DNA of 18,272 bases from JAVBSX01 sp964576215 (GTDB lineage: Bacteria > Planctomycetota > Planctomycetia > Pirellulales > Thermoguttaceae), in the NCBI GenBank assembly GCA_964576215.1, contig CAZNVM010000260.1:1-18272 (forward strand), written 5' to 3'. Shown here one piece after another: positions 1-7,330 of this stretch. The translations under genes were made by a program, and so were the position numbers. The notes beneath the pieces were generated by a model. It made no database searches. It was not told the DNA's origin and saw nothing but the letters and a program-made list of their open reading frames with translations. The stretch's first letter is position 1, and each line of letters begins with the position of its first letter.

Positions 1-128
1 ATCGAAATAGTACATCTGGAAATATCTGTCAAATTTGAACCTCACTTTCTCGGCCACAAAAACAGTTGTAAGTATTTGATACAAAAGCAGTTAGCTTCAT
101 TTTACTAAAAAACCACCCACAGATTTTG

Positions 129-599
129 GTGAGGAGGCGAATTATCAGGCGAGTTTACGTGGACGGCTGTGCCATCGGGGGATTGTTCAATCAGTACGCA
201 GAGCAAACAAAGCCTTTCTGGGACGCCGTTCAAAATGGTGAAATCACAATCATCGTTTCGGATGTGTTCGACCAAGAAGTTGAAAAGGCTCCTCAATGCG
301 TCCGTGACTTTTTCGATGCGTTGCCGGAATCCCAAATGGAGCGTGTTGTTTCAACCGATGAATCGGACGCATTGGCCGAAAAATACATTGCTGAAAAAGT
401 CGTTGGCCCCAAAAGTCTCGCCGATTGCAAGCATATCGCTCTTGCGACGCTTGCCAATGCCAGTGTGATTGTGAGTTGGAATTTCAGTCACATGGTCAAT
501 AAGACCAGAATCCTTGGATATAATGGCATCAACATGAAGTTAGGCTATCCTCAAATCGACATCAGAACCCCCTACGAGGTTATCAATGACGAAACGTGA
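129..599 (+). CDS. PIN-domain ribonuclease, VapC-like toxin of a toxin-antitoxin pair
   Basis: Predicted metal-dependent RNase toxin. The frame shows the four PIN acidic/polar positions (numbered from the GTG at 129): D12 in YVDGCAIGGLF, E50 in SDVFDQEVEK, D99 in ADCKHIALAT and N118 in VSWNFSHM. The DC-HIA-AT and SWNF-H signatures are typical of a PIN subfamily that is paired with a short downstream antitoxin. The length of about 156 residues is normal. The start is uncertain: TTG 126 and GTG 129 are possible, but the best Shine-Dalgarno-like run, GAGGAGG at 131-137, would better serve a rare ATT at 141. No ATG is available. The stop overlaps the next gene by 14 bases, which indicates translational coupling with the antitoxin. 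Family assignment is confident; toxicity and RNA target are inferred. Confidence 0.82.
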   Translation: MRRRIIRRVYVDGCAIGGLFNQYAEQTKPFWDAVQNGEITIIVSDVFDQEVEKAPQCVRDFFDALPESQMERVVSTDESDALAEKYIAEKVVGPKSLADCKHIALATLANASVIVSWNFSHMVNKTRILGYNGINMKLGYPQIDIRTPYEVINDET

Positions 600-801
600 A
601 ATTGTTTGGCCGGAACCGATTCCCGGCTTCGACCCTGTAAAATGGAAAAGGCAGGTCCACGCTGAAATCGAGCGAGAAACCGAAGGTATGACGAAAGAGG
701 AGGTACGCGAATACTTCCGGCAAGCCAGTGAGCGTGGCAAACAACGCCGAGCGGAACTTGCCAACCGCCAAAACGAGAAAGTGGGAATTGGGAACAGTTG
801 A
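586..801 (+). CDS. Small antitoxin-like protein partnered with the PIN toxin
   Basis: A 71-residue charged protein beginning MTKREIVWPEP. It carries PGFDPVKWKRQ followed by a helical stretch with GMTKEEVREYFRQ. Small proteins with an F-D-x-V-x-x-K-R core and a G-[ML]-[ST]-x-E-E-x-x-x-[YF]-[FWR] segment are commonly encoded beside PIN toxins of this subfamily and are taken to be their antitoxins. The ATG at 586 lies inside the toxin gene (14-base overlap, different frame), so the order is toxin first, antitoxin second, the reverse of classical vapBC. No DNA-binding domain is obvious, so autoregulation cannot be claimed. The function is inferred from context and motif style. Confidence 0.7.
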   Translation: MTKREIVWPEPIPGFDPVKWKRQVHAEIERETEGMTKEEVREYFRQASERGKQRRAELANRQNEKVGIGNS

Positions 802-867
802 TATTACACGATCGTCAGAGAGTACCATGAAACACATGAAAAAGGAATTTGCGTAAAAAACTTCGTA

Positions 868-1653
868 ATGTTCCAAGAAAATTCTCTTCAAGCCTCGGTT
901 TACGATTATCCGTCGTATTACGACGTACTTTTCAGCTTGTCGTGGAAGAGGGAGTATGAGTTTCTTCTTCACGCATTTGAAACGTACGCATCGATTCCGG
1001 TCAAACGGGTTTTCGAACCGGCGTGTGGGACCGGACGCTTTCTTTGGCGTTTGGCGAAAGAGGGATTTCAGGTTCGCGGACTTGATCTCAATCGAAAATC
1101 GATCACATTCTGCAACCGGCGTATGAAGCGACACGGGCTTGCCGACGCTGCGTTTTACGGCAATATTGCGGTGGACCTCAAACTGAACCGTCCTATCGAT
1201 GCGGCGTTCAATCTGGTGAGTAGCTTTTGCCATTTAACGAGCGAGGTCCAGGCGGAAAACCACTTACGGCTCATGGCCGATGTCTTGCGACCGGGCGGTG
1301 TTTATTTGCTCGGACTTCATTTGAAGCCGAAAGGGGTTGCCGAATGCGAGTCGGAAAGCTGGTCTTGCCGACGCGGTTCCTTGTTGCTTTCTTCTCATTT
1401 AAAAACGATTCACGGAAACGAAAAAGAACGGATCGAAACGATTGAATTTCGGATCACCGCCCAAACGCCGAATAAAATCGTTCATTTATTGGACCGGTTC
1501 CCATTTCGGACCTACACCCTGGCACAGTTCCGGAAATTGTTACGAAAAATCGGACGCTTTGAGGTTGTGCAAACTTATAATTTTGCGTTCGAGCCATGCA
1601 AACCGAACGCATCAAGCGAAGATGTGATTTTCGTTCTCAAGAAATCTCTTTGA
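868..1653 (+). CDS. Class I SAM-dependent methyltransferase, substrate unknown
   Basis: A 261-residue protein with a Rossmann-type methyltransferase core. Motif I is VFEPACGTGR at about residues 48-57, with the acidic ribose-binding residue D73 in GLDLN. DAAFNLVSSF at about 111-120 fits motif IV, and LRPGGVYLLGL at about 140-150 fits the post-motif strand. The N-terminal YDYPSYYDVLF segment is common in small-molecule methyltransferases of this class. The C-terminal part (DRFPFRTYTLAQFRKLLRK) is a typical cap region. There is no clear Shine-Dalgarno sequence before the ATG. A 66-base gap separates it from the antitoxin gene, so it may or may not be co-transcribed. No substrate can be assigned. 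Confidence 0.85.
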   Translation: MFQENSLQASVYDYPSYYDVLFSLSWKREYEFLLHAFETYASIPVKRVFEPACGTGRFLWRLAKEGFQVRGLDLNRKSITFCNRRMKRHGLADAAFYGNIAVDLKLNRPIDAAFNLVSSFCHLTSEVQAENHLRLMADVLRPGGVYLLGLHLKPKGVAECESESWSCRRGSLLLSSHLKTIHGNEKERIETIEFRITAQTPNKIVHLLDRFPFRTYTLAQFRKLLRKIGRFEVVQTYNFAFEPCKPNASSEDVIFVLKKSL

Positions 1654-1654
1654 A

Positions 1655-1783
1655 CTCAAAGTGTAAACGAAATGGTATTGAAACCGGAGAAAGTGTTGAA
1701 ATTTAAGGGAATCGGGAATCGGAGGAAGTTTTTCATTTATCACCGATGCCCGATGCCTTTTGACGCCCTTTGACTGTTTCGAG
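1655..1783. repeat. Composite heptamer repeat element, short copy
   Basis: The element starts directly after the methyltransferase stop with CTCAAAGTGTAAACG. It then contains GGGAATCGGGAATCGG, AGGAAGTTTTT, a TTTATCACC segment and GATGCCCGATGCC, and ends at GACTGTTTCGAG. The same blocks occur in the same order at 11926-12096, which identifies this as one copy of a dispersed element with fewer repeat units. GGGAATCGGGAATCGG can pair imperfectly with the CCGATGCCCGATGCC arm. Confidence 0.7.
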
Positions 1784-1825
1784 ACCCGTTCGTTTACGGT
1801 CTGAGAGAGAACAATCGCCAGAAAC

Positions 1826-1897
1826 TGACCCCGACGGGAATCGAACCCGTGCCGCGGCCTTGAAAGGGCCGTGTCCTAACCGCTAGACGACGGGGCC
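1826..1897 (-). tRNA. tRNA-Glu (anticodon UUC)
   Basis: On the minus strand the acceptor stem is GGCCCCG paired with CGGGGTC (one G-U), with discriminator A at 1826. The anticodon loop reads CUUUCAA, giving anticodon UUC. The T arm has GGGTTCGATTCCC and the D arm GTCTAGCGGTTAGGAC, both standard for tRNA-Glu. The mature length without CCA is 72, and CCA is not encoded, so it must be added post-transcriptionally. A sigma70-like promoter lies just upstream (1940-1967). Confidence 0.95.
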
Positions 1898-1939
1898 ATC
1901 TCTTTACGGCTTTGCCAAGCAAAAAAGTAAAGAGCGTGA

Positions 1940-1967
1940 ATTATCTCCAAGGAACTTTTTTCGTCAA
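1940..1967 (-). promoter_or_regulatory. Sigma70-like promoter for tRNA-Glu
   Basis: Reading the minus strand, a -35 box TTGACG (complement of 1962-1967) is followed after 16 bases by a -10 box GATAAT (complement of 1940-1945). Both match the consensus at five of six positions. The predicted transcript starts about 35 bases before the tRNA. This leader contains the inverted repeat CTCTTTAC/GTAAAGAG (1900-1907 and 1927-1934). Confidence 0.6.
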
Positions 1968-2026
1968 GGGGGCAGAAGTCCGTCGACAAGTTCACAAGTT
2001 CACGCCGGGCCGATAACAGACCCCAG

Positions 2027-2055
2027 TTGCGTAATTGGGAGAGACAGAGTATACA
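2027..2055 (+). promoter_or_regulatory. Candidate ruvC promoter
   Basis: TTGCGT (2027-2032), a 17-base spacer and TATACA (2050-2055) form a weak sigma70-like pair about 60 bases before the ruvC start. Each box matches the consensus at four of six positions, so this is only a candidate. Confidence 0.3.
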
Positions 2056-2080
2056 TGGGGCTCTCCAAAGCTTCAGGTCC

Positions 2081-2103
2081 GATTTCCGACTTCCGACTCC
2101 TCC
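2081..2103 (+). repeat. Short heptamer array in the ruvC leader
   Basis: TCCGATT-TCCGACT-TCCGACT-CC is a three-unit seven-base array lying 10 bases before the ruvC ATG. Its complement (GGAAATCGGA-like) matches the GAATCGG/AAATCGG units of the larger arrays in this window. It occupies the place where a ribosome binding site would be expected, and no purine-rich Shine-Dalgarno sequence is present. Confidence 0.55.
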
Positions 2104-2113
2104 TAATTGAAAA

Positions 2114-2629
2114 ATGTCCATCATTCTCGGAATTGATCCCGGTTTGAACACAACCGGTTACGGTGTTCTTGAGGCCGCCGGTCGGCGGGTCAAATTGCTC
2201 GAAGGGGGCGTCGTTCGCTCCAAGTCGAAAGAACTTGCACGAAAAGTCAAGGAAATCCACGACGGTTTGTGCGAAGTGATCGCCGCTTACAAACCGGCGG
2301 AACTCGCATTGGAAGAACTGTATTCGCATTACGACCGTCCGACGACGGCGATTCTCATGGGCCACGCTCGCGGCGTCATCTGTCTGGCGGCGGCCCAAAA
2401 TGGTATCGCTGTCCATTCCTACGCCGCGACACAAGTGAAAAAAATTCTGACCGGCAGCGGGCGCGCAAGCAAAGACCAAATGCAACGTGCGATCCAACTG
2501 GAACTCGCCTTGCCGCAGTATCCCGACCCGCCCGACGTCGCCGACGCTTTGGCAATCGCCCTGTGTCACGTTTATTTGAAAGGCATCGGCTATCGGGCAT
2601 CGGACATCGGAAGAGACAACGAACTTTAA
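2114..2629 (+). CDS. ruvC: Holliday junction endodeoxyribonuclease RuvC
   Basis: RuvC resolves Holliday junctions with RuvAB during recombinational repair. The protein (171 residues) has the four catalytic acids: D8 in GIDPG, E67 in ALEELY, and D141 and D144 in PPDVADALAIA. Their spacing matches E. coli D7/E66/D138/D141. GSGRASKDQMQRAI provides the basic DNA-contact segment. ruvA and ruvB are not in the window. The last 15 or so residues (GIGYRASDIGRDNEL) are encoded by a GCATCGG-type heptamer array and are not part of the RuvC fold. No Shine-Dalgarno sequence is visible; the ATG is fixed by the family N-terminus. The gene lies 26 bases before the next one, on the same strand. Confidence 0.97.
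   Translation: MSIILGIDPGLNTTGYGVLEAAGRRVKLLEGGVVRSKSKELARKVKEIHDGLCEVIAAYKPAELALEELYSHYDRPTTAILMGHARGVICLAAAQNGIAVHSYAATQVKKILTGSGRASKDQMQRAIQLELALPQYPDPPDVADALAIALCHVYLKGIGYRASDIGRDNEL
2583..2610 (+). repeat. Heptamer array inside the 3' end of ruvC
   Basis: Four contiguous seven-base units (GCATCGG, CTATCGG, GCATCGG, ACATCGG) lie in frame within ruvC and encode GIGYRASDIG. They match the units in intergenic arrays at 6079-6143, 11926-12096 and 14478-14590. Confidence 0.85.
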
Positions 2630-2655
2630 CCATTTTCCACTCAAAGGAACGAACC

Positions 2656-4032
2656 ATGGATCGTCTGACACGCCGTAACTTTTTAAAGACCGGAGCGGTT
2701 CTTACCGCTTCGGCATTTGCATCTCCTTCTATACTCAGGGCCGAGTCGCTTAGCGACCGCGTTCGGGTCGGATTCGTCGGCACCGGTCCGATGGGACGTT
2801 CCGACTGCCAGTGTTTTTCCAGAATCTGCGATCTTGTTGCTCTGTGCGACCTCGACGAAAAATACGGACTGGCACCGGCAAAGAATAACGGGAACATCAA
2901 CCGCCTGAATCCGGACACGTATTCCGACTATCGGCGGATTCTTGACCGAAAAGACATCGATCTCGTCGGAATCGCAACGCCGGACCACTGGCATTCCAAG
3001 ATCGCCGTGGAAGCCCTGCTGGCCGGAAAACATGTCTTTTGCGAAAAACCGCTTACTCTGACGGTCGAGGAGGGAACCTTGATCCGCAACGCCTGCAAAA
3101 AATCCGGCAAAGTTTTTCAAGTCGGAACAATGCAACGGGTAAGCAAACTTTTCCAAACGGCGGTCCTGATCGTCCAAAAAGGCTTTCTGGGCGACATCAA
3201 GCAGGTCGTCTGCCACATTGACGGCGGTTTGGTGTCTCCTCCGATTCCCAAGGCCGAGGTTCCTGCGACTTTGGACTGGAACCTCTGGCAGGGACAAGCA
3301 CCGCTTCACGATTACGTCGCCACCGCCGAGATGCACCCGAATTTCGGTTGTCCGCTCCATACACGGGGACACCATGAATTTCGCTGGTTCTTCGACTACG
3401 CCGGCGGGAAATTCACCGATTGGGGGGCGCACCATGTCGATATTGCCCTTTGGGCGTTAAATCAGAACGCTCCCGGTCAGGGGCCGGAAAAGTTTAACCC
3501 TGTCATTGCCGAGCATCCGGTTCCGATGAAGGGTGGGTATCCGTTGGTTCACGACCAGTATCAAACGGCCACAAAATTTCAGGTCGATTGCCAGATGCCG
3601 GACGGGATCAACCTCCAGCTTGTCAGCCATTCGCCGAACAGTTGCGGTGTTCTTTTTGAGGGGACTCAAGGCAGTATTCACGTCAGCCGCGGACGAATCA
3701 AGGGAAATGTGTACGAAAACGAAAAGGTCCAGGACAGTTTTACCGAAGAGGATTATTTATCGCTTTCCAAGGGGAAGAAACTGGACTGGAATCTCGGCGA
3801 TCTCGACCGGCACAAGCAAAACATGGTCGATTGCATCAAGGAGGGCGGGCTGCCCATTTCGGACCTTGATTCCCACGTCCAGGAAATCAACCTGTGTCAC
3901 GTCGCCTGCATTGCGACGCGGTTGGGACGTGAATTGGCCTGGGACGCCAAAACGGAAACCTTTGTGAACGATAAAGAAGCGAACAGCTTCCTCGCCAGGG
4001 AACAACGGAAGGGATTTGAAATTCCGCGATGA
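2656..4032 (+). CDS. Tat-exported Gfo/Idh/MocA-family oxidoreductase
   Basis: A 458-residue NAD(P)-dependent dehydrogenase of the glucose-fructose/inositol oxidoreductase family. It starts with a twin-arginine signal (RRNFLK at residues 6-11, then a hydrophobic run to about ALSPSILRA-like residues 12-29), so it should be exported folded with its cofactor. The Rossmann motif is GFVGTGPMG (G42, G44, G47). ATPDHWH is at 107-113, the EKP catalytic motif at 130-132, and DWGAHHVDIALW at about 255-267 carries the substrate/metal-side histidines. Planctomycetes carry many paralogues of this Tat-signal type, thought to act on sugars, but no substrate can be named. The ATG at 2656 is preceded by AAAGGAAC. 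A longer upstream open frame overlaps ruvC and is rejected because the Tat signal defines the start. Confidence 0.92.
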   Translation: MDRLTRRNFLKTGAVLTASAFASPSILRAESLSDRVRVGFVGTGPMGRSDCQCFSRICDLVALCDLDEKYGLAPAKNNGNINRLNPDTYSDYRRILDRKDIDLVGIATPDHWHSKIAVEALLAGKHVFCEKPLTLTVEEGTLIRNACKKSGKVFQVGTMQRVSKLFQTAVLIVQKGFLGDIKQVVCHIDGGLVSPPIPKAEVPATLDWNLWQGQAPLHDYVATAEMHPNFGCPLHTRGHHEFRWFFDYAGGKFTDWGAHHVDIALWALNQNAPGQGPEKFNPVIAEHPVPMKGGYPLVHDQYQTATKFQVDCQMPDGINLQLVSHSPNSCGVLFEGTQGSIHVSRGRIKGNVYENEKVQDSFTEEDYLSLSKGKKLDWNLGDLDRHKQNMVDCIKEGGLPISDLDSHVQEINLCHVACIATRLGRELAWDAKTETFVNDKEANSFLAREQRKGFEIPR

Positions 4033-4048
4033 TGTGCTTCGCAGACGG

Positions 4049-5041
4049 TTACCTTTCCAGTGAGCGAATGGGGGCTTTCCCGATGATTTGCGCCGGTCGC
4101 GGCGGTTTACGGGTGTATTCCCCCCCCTTGCGAACTTCGACCGGTCGAAACCGCTCTTTGGGAAGAATGACCGAACTGAGCCGGATTCCGAATTTGTCGC
4201 CGACTTTGACGGCTTCTCCGAGTGCGATGATCGTACGGTCCAGTTCCAATTCGAGCGGTTCATCGCAAGATTTGTCAAACTGAACTACGGAACCGATTCC
4301 CAATTCGAGAATCGTTCGGATCGGTTTTCGGCTTCTCGCAAGCACGGCGGCTACGGGAACGCGAATTTTCAGGACGCTTTTTGAAAAGCCGGACAGCTCG
4401 TCAACGCTGAGTCGCAGTTGATCTTCGAATTCGCTTCCCGCAGAAAAATCTTGTGGAGCAGGAAACGACGCAAAACCGCCCAAGGAGGAACTTAACGAAG
4501 CCGCCGCAGGTTCTGCGGCGGTCGACGCCGTTTTCGTCGCAAAAACCGCTTGTTGATTCTCGATGGGCCAAACGACCAGAGCGGTCGTTTTTTTCCCCTT
4601 GTGATCGATGATTAGCTCCGCGAAGCCGGGATCAGGCCCGAATTTGCCGTTTTTCGCGGCTTCGGCCAAATTGTCGACCATTTCCGCCTGAAAATCTTCC
4701 GGAAAAAAGTCGTCCGGCGAGATGTTCATTCCGAGTTCCTGGGCGAACGTCGACAACTTGCTCTTTCCGGTCGCGTCGGGAACTTTGCACCAGTCCGGGA
4801 TTAAGCCGGTGTTCGCCGGGATCAAAACCAAAATGGTTTGCCCTTCGGCAAGAAGCGACATTACCAGGCCGGGAACGGAAAAGCCCGATTGGAGCGTCGC
4901 CAAATCAAGCGGCCCCCCTGTTCCTGCCGTAAACGCAACCTGAGCGTCAAACGTCCGTGAAAAAGCGGACGCCGCTTCACCGGCACCACCAGCGATGGCA
5001 CGGAGAAAACTGTCGGAGGCGGTTGCGTTCAGGTCGGACAT
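4049..5041 (-). CDS. SpoA-domain (FliM/FliN-type) protein
   Basis: A 330-residue protein whose C-terminal part (about residues 235-293) is a SpoA/FliMN-C domain: ILELGIGSVVQFD, then PLELELDRTIIALGEAVKVG, then DKFGIRLSSVI. That is the characteristic fold of flagellar motor switch FliN/FliM and type III secretion C-ring proteins. The roughly 230 residues before it are Ala/Ser/Gly-rich in places and match no family I can name; parts (GLVMSLLAEGQTILVLIPANTG and similar) could be a divergent FliM/FliY middle domain. A basic, proline-containing tail of about 37 residues follows. No other flagellar or secretion gene lies nearby. The gene ends 17 bases from the convergent oxidoreductase stop. No Shine-Dalgarno sequence is seen before the ATG. 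Confidence 0.75.
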   Translation of the reverse strand: MSDLNATASDSFLRAIAGGAGEAASAFSRTFDAQVAFTAGTGGPLDLATLQSGFSVPGLVMSLLAEGQTILVLIPANTGLIPDWCKVPDATGKSKLSTFAQELGMNISPDDFFPEDFQAEMVDNLAEAAKNGKFGPDPGFAELIIDHKGKKTTALVVWPIENQQAVFATKTASTAAEPAAASLSSSLGGFASFPAPQDFSAGSEFEDQLRLSVDELSGFSKSVLKIRVPVAAVLARSRKPIRTILELGIGSVVQFDKSCDEPLELELDRTIIALGEAVKVGDKFGIRLSSVILPKERFRPVEVRKGGEYTRKPPRPAQIIGKAPIRSLER

Positions 5042-5231
5042 GGGAAGTGAGGTAGAATCCGTTATACTTTTCGGTCTTTCACTCTTTCTCGTGGAAGAAA
5101 TTGCCGAAACGTCGGGTTATGACAGTGTACCTCACGATACGAGTTTAAGAATGAAAAAAATGGAAGATTAACAGCGGCGACTGCTAATATCACTTTTTTT
5201 GGAAAAATCCCCATTTTACGGAAAATTGCTC

Positions 5232-5260
5232 TTTACTGATTTGCCGGAATTAAGGATAAT
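5232..5260 (+). promoter_or_regulatory. Candidate promoter of the ompH-like gene
   Basis: TTTACT (5232-5237), a 17-base spacer and GATAAT (5255-5260) lie 53 bases before the GTG start. The -10 box matches at five of six positions and the -35 box at four. The surrounding 272-base gap (5042-5313) between divergent genes holds no gene. Confidence 0.4.
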
Positions 5261-5313
5261 CCCCCAGCTTTTCGGTAACTTCACCCCAAAACTATTAACT
5301 AAGGAGATTCAAA

Positions 5314-6072
5314 GTGAAAAATAAACGAGGGATCGTATTTTTCTTGACCGCCGTATTGACCGCAACGACGCTCGGCACCGCTTTTGCCCAGCAACAAGCC
5401 GCGGCCCCAGCCGCTCCGCCCCAGGCGATTCGTACCGCCGTCGTCGACATGGTCGTTTTGCTCAGAGCGCATCCGAAACTCAACGCCGACCTGAAAGAGT
5501 TCGGTACTCAACAGCAGGGAGTCGTTACTCATTTGAGAAATGTCGAGAAGAATATTCAGGACGAAGCGAAGATAGCGATGGACCGCTTCAAAGCGGGAAC
5601 TTCGGAATACAACCAGGCGATGGAAGAGCTTGAGAAGAGGATGGTGGAACTCAAAACCAGCCAAAACAAAGCTCAGCGGGAGTTAATGATTCAGGACATG
5701 AAAATCAAATACGAGGCGTTCAAGACGATTCGGGAAGAGATTCAACGATTTTCCGTGCCCAGCGGTATCGCCGTTGTCCTTGATGTTCGCGGAATTGATC
5801 CTGAAGCCGATGAGTTGACGAACGCCCAGGAAGAAGTCGGACAAACCGTCGTTTGGAATGCTTCGAGCGTGAATATCACAAGACAAATCGTCCAACAGCT
5901 CAACCAAAGATTCCAACAGTTTCCCCAGACAGCCAATGTCGTCAACGGGCAGGTCATTTTCCTGAACACGAATCAAAACGAGGCGATGCCTTCCCCCGGT
6001 CCGAACGTTCCAATACGTCCTGCCCCGGGAGCTCAACCGACGGCCATGCAGCCCGGAGCACCGCGTAATTAA
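5314..6072 (+). CDS. OmpH/Skp-like periplasmic chaperone
   Basis: A 252-residue exported protein. The signal peptide is residues 1-25 (cleavage after TAFA, before QQQ), followed by an Ala/Pro linker and AVVDMVVLLRAHPKLNADL, which resembles the first strand and helix of OmpH/Skp. A long charged coiled coil spans about residues 55-140, as expected for the Skp tentacles. The C-terminal region (VPSGIAVVLDVRGIDPE, then a Pro/Gln-rich tail) is less conserved. Skp-type proteins hold outer-membrane proteins in the periplasm, and their genes often sit near lipid A genes, as here with lpxC 82 bases downstream. The start is GTG at 5314, supported by AAGGAG at 5301-5306 with 7-base spacing. Confidence 0.82.
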   Translation: MKNKRGIVFFLTAVLTATTLGTAFAQQQAAAPAAPPQAIRTAVVDMVVLLRAHPKLNADLKEFGTQQQGVVTHLRNVEKNIQDEAKIAMDRFKAGTSEYNQAMEELEKRMVELKTSQNKAQRELMIQDMKIKYEAFKTIREEIQRFSVPSGIAVVLDVRGIDPEADELTNAQEEVGQTVVWNASSVNITRQIVQQLNQRFQQFPQTANVVNGQVIFLNTNQNEAMPSPGPNVPIRPAPGAQPTAMQPGAPRN

Positions 6073-6078
6073 AATCAA

Positions 6079-6143
6079 GGGCATCGGGAATCGGGAATCG
6101 GGCATAGAAGGGTCCGATGCCCGATGCCCGATGCCCGATGCCC
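6079..6143. repeat. Inverted GCATCGG heptamer array between ompH-like and lpxC genes
   Basis: GGGCATCGGGAATCGGGAATC-type units on the left face four TGCCCGA units on the right, separated by GGCATAGAAGGGTCCG. The arms can pair into a GC-rich hairpin. The array fills almost the whole gap between the two genes, and its right arm contains an in-frame ATG (6131) that could be mistaken for the lpxC start. Confidence 0.85.
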
Positions 6144-6154
6144 TAAAAAAACAA

Positions 6155-7129
6155 ATGAGTGTTGTCTCGTATTCGACTTCCGGAATCAGGACCTCCCGAT
6201 CTGAAGGGGTGGTTCCGGCCCCGCATTTTCGGCCTGGTCCCAATTGGTCCGCGTCGCTGACCGATTGGGCGTTGCTGGACGACCACCTGTCGAAAGTCCG
6301 GCGTTTTCAGCAAACGCTTGCCCTTCCGACTTACGTGGAAGGATTCGGGTTTTGGACCGGCGAGGATGTTCGCGTCGAATTTCGGCCCGCCGATTGCGGT
6401 ACGGGAATCGTGTTCGTTCGCACCGATCTGGACGACCAACCGCGTATTCCGGCCCACGTCCGACACCGGGAAATGAAAGCCCGGCAAACGTCGCTTTCCC
6501 TCGGAGAGGCTCGTGTCGATATGATCGAGCATCTTATGGCCGCACTGGCGATCATGCGTATCGACAACTGCGAAGTCTGGGTCGATGGAGCGGAAATGCC
6601 CGGTCTGGACGGTTCTTCCAAGCCGTTTTACCAGGTGCTCAAGAAAGCGGGAACTGCGGTACAGAAATCACTCAAGCCGGTGAAAATCGTCCGGGAACCG
6701 TTTGTGATCGGAAACGAAAAATCGTACATCGCCGTCAAGCCCGTTACTTCGTTCGAGACGGTGTTTCGGTATCACTTGAATTACGGGACGTGCCGGGCCA
6801 TCGGGACGCAACATTACACGCATTTGCCGTCAAAAGACGCCTTTGCACGGGAACTTGTGAGTTGTCGTACATTTTTAACGAAAACGGAAGCGGACGCTCT
6901 TCTTTCCCAGGGCCTTTGCCAAAGAGTAACGTACAAAAACGTGCTTGTGTTTGACGAAAACGGTCCGATCGGCAACTCGCTGTATTTTCCCAACGAATGC
7001 GCGAGGCACAAAGTTCTCGACATGCTCGGCGATTTCGCACTTTCCCCGTTCGAACTTGTCGGCGAATTCGACGCCCATTGCAGCGGACACCAACTCAACG
7101 CCGACTGCCTCACGTATCTCATCACGTAA
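6155..7129 (+). CDS. lpxC: UDP-3-O-acyl-GlcNAc deacetylase LpxC
   Basis: LpxC catalyses the first committed, zinc-dependent step of lipid A synthesis. The catalytic and zinc residues are present (numbered from 6155): E125-H126 in IEHLMAAL, H285 and D289 in ARHKVLDMLGD, and H312 in CSGHQLN. The spacing (159 residues H to H, 23 residues D to H) equals that in E. coli H79/H238/D242/H265. The usual GVGLHSG is replaced by GFGFWTG, so the motif histidine (H19 in E. coli) is Trp here. About 45 extra residues precede the family's normal N-terminus. ATG 6155 is preferred over ATG 6131 because the latter lies inside a heptamer repeat; neither has a Shine-Dalgarno sequence. Co-transcription with the ompH-like gene is likely. 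Confidence 0.95.
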   Translation: MSVVSYSTSGIRTSRSEGVVPAPHFRPGPNWSASLTDWALLDDHLSKVRRFQQTLALPTYVEGFGFWTGEDVRVEFRPADCGTGIVFVRTDLDDQPRIPAHVRHREMKARQTSLSLGEARVDMIEHLMAALAIMRIDNCEVWVDGAEMPGLDGSSKPFYQVLKKAGTAVQKSLKPVKIVREPFVIGNEKSYIAVKPVTSFETVFRYHLNYGTCRAIGTQHYTHLPSKDAFARELVSCRTFLTKTEADALLSQGLCQRVTYKNVLVFDENGPIGNSLYFPNECARHKVLDMLGDFALSPFELVGEFDAHCSGHQLNADCLTYLIT

Positions 7130-7275
7130 CGATTTTGTCTAACTCGTTGCAGCACATAATGTTACGTCTCCCAACGCTCCTGTTTGCCCCGCCGCTTCGG
7201 GACTGGTTCGTGATTGTGCCAAAAAATCTTGGTAAAAAATTGGAGAGTCCTCTGGACCGAAGCCAAAAATCCTTG

Positions 7276-7281
7276 TATACT
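7276..7281 (+). promoter_or_regulatory. Candidate -10 box of the ssrA promoter
   Basis: TATACT (five of six to consensus) lies 50 bases before the mature tmRNA 5' end. No good -35 box stands at the right distance; CTGGAC with an 18-base spacer is the nearest. The 200-base stretch 7130-7330 has no gene. Confidence 0.35.
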
Positions 7282-7330
7282 ACCGCTTTCCCACGAGGTG
7301 GAGTGTTTCGTCGCGGAGCGGTCCACCCCC

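Noticed and set aside
828..857. Nine-codon open frame (MKHMKKEFA) between the antitoxin and the methyltransferase
   Set aside because: It is too short, has no clear ribosome binding site, and shows no evidence of being translated.
583..1233. Minus-strand open frame of 216 codons opposite the antitoxin and methyltransferase genes
   Set aside because: The plus strand encodes recognisable families here, and the antisense product shows no domain or start signal.
2269..2655. Upstream extension of the exported oxidoreductase into ruvC
   Set aside because: The extension is an alternative frame of ruvC; the Tat signal and the AAAGGAAC site define ATG 2656 as the start.
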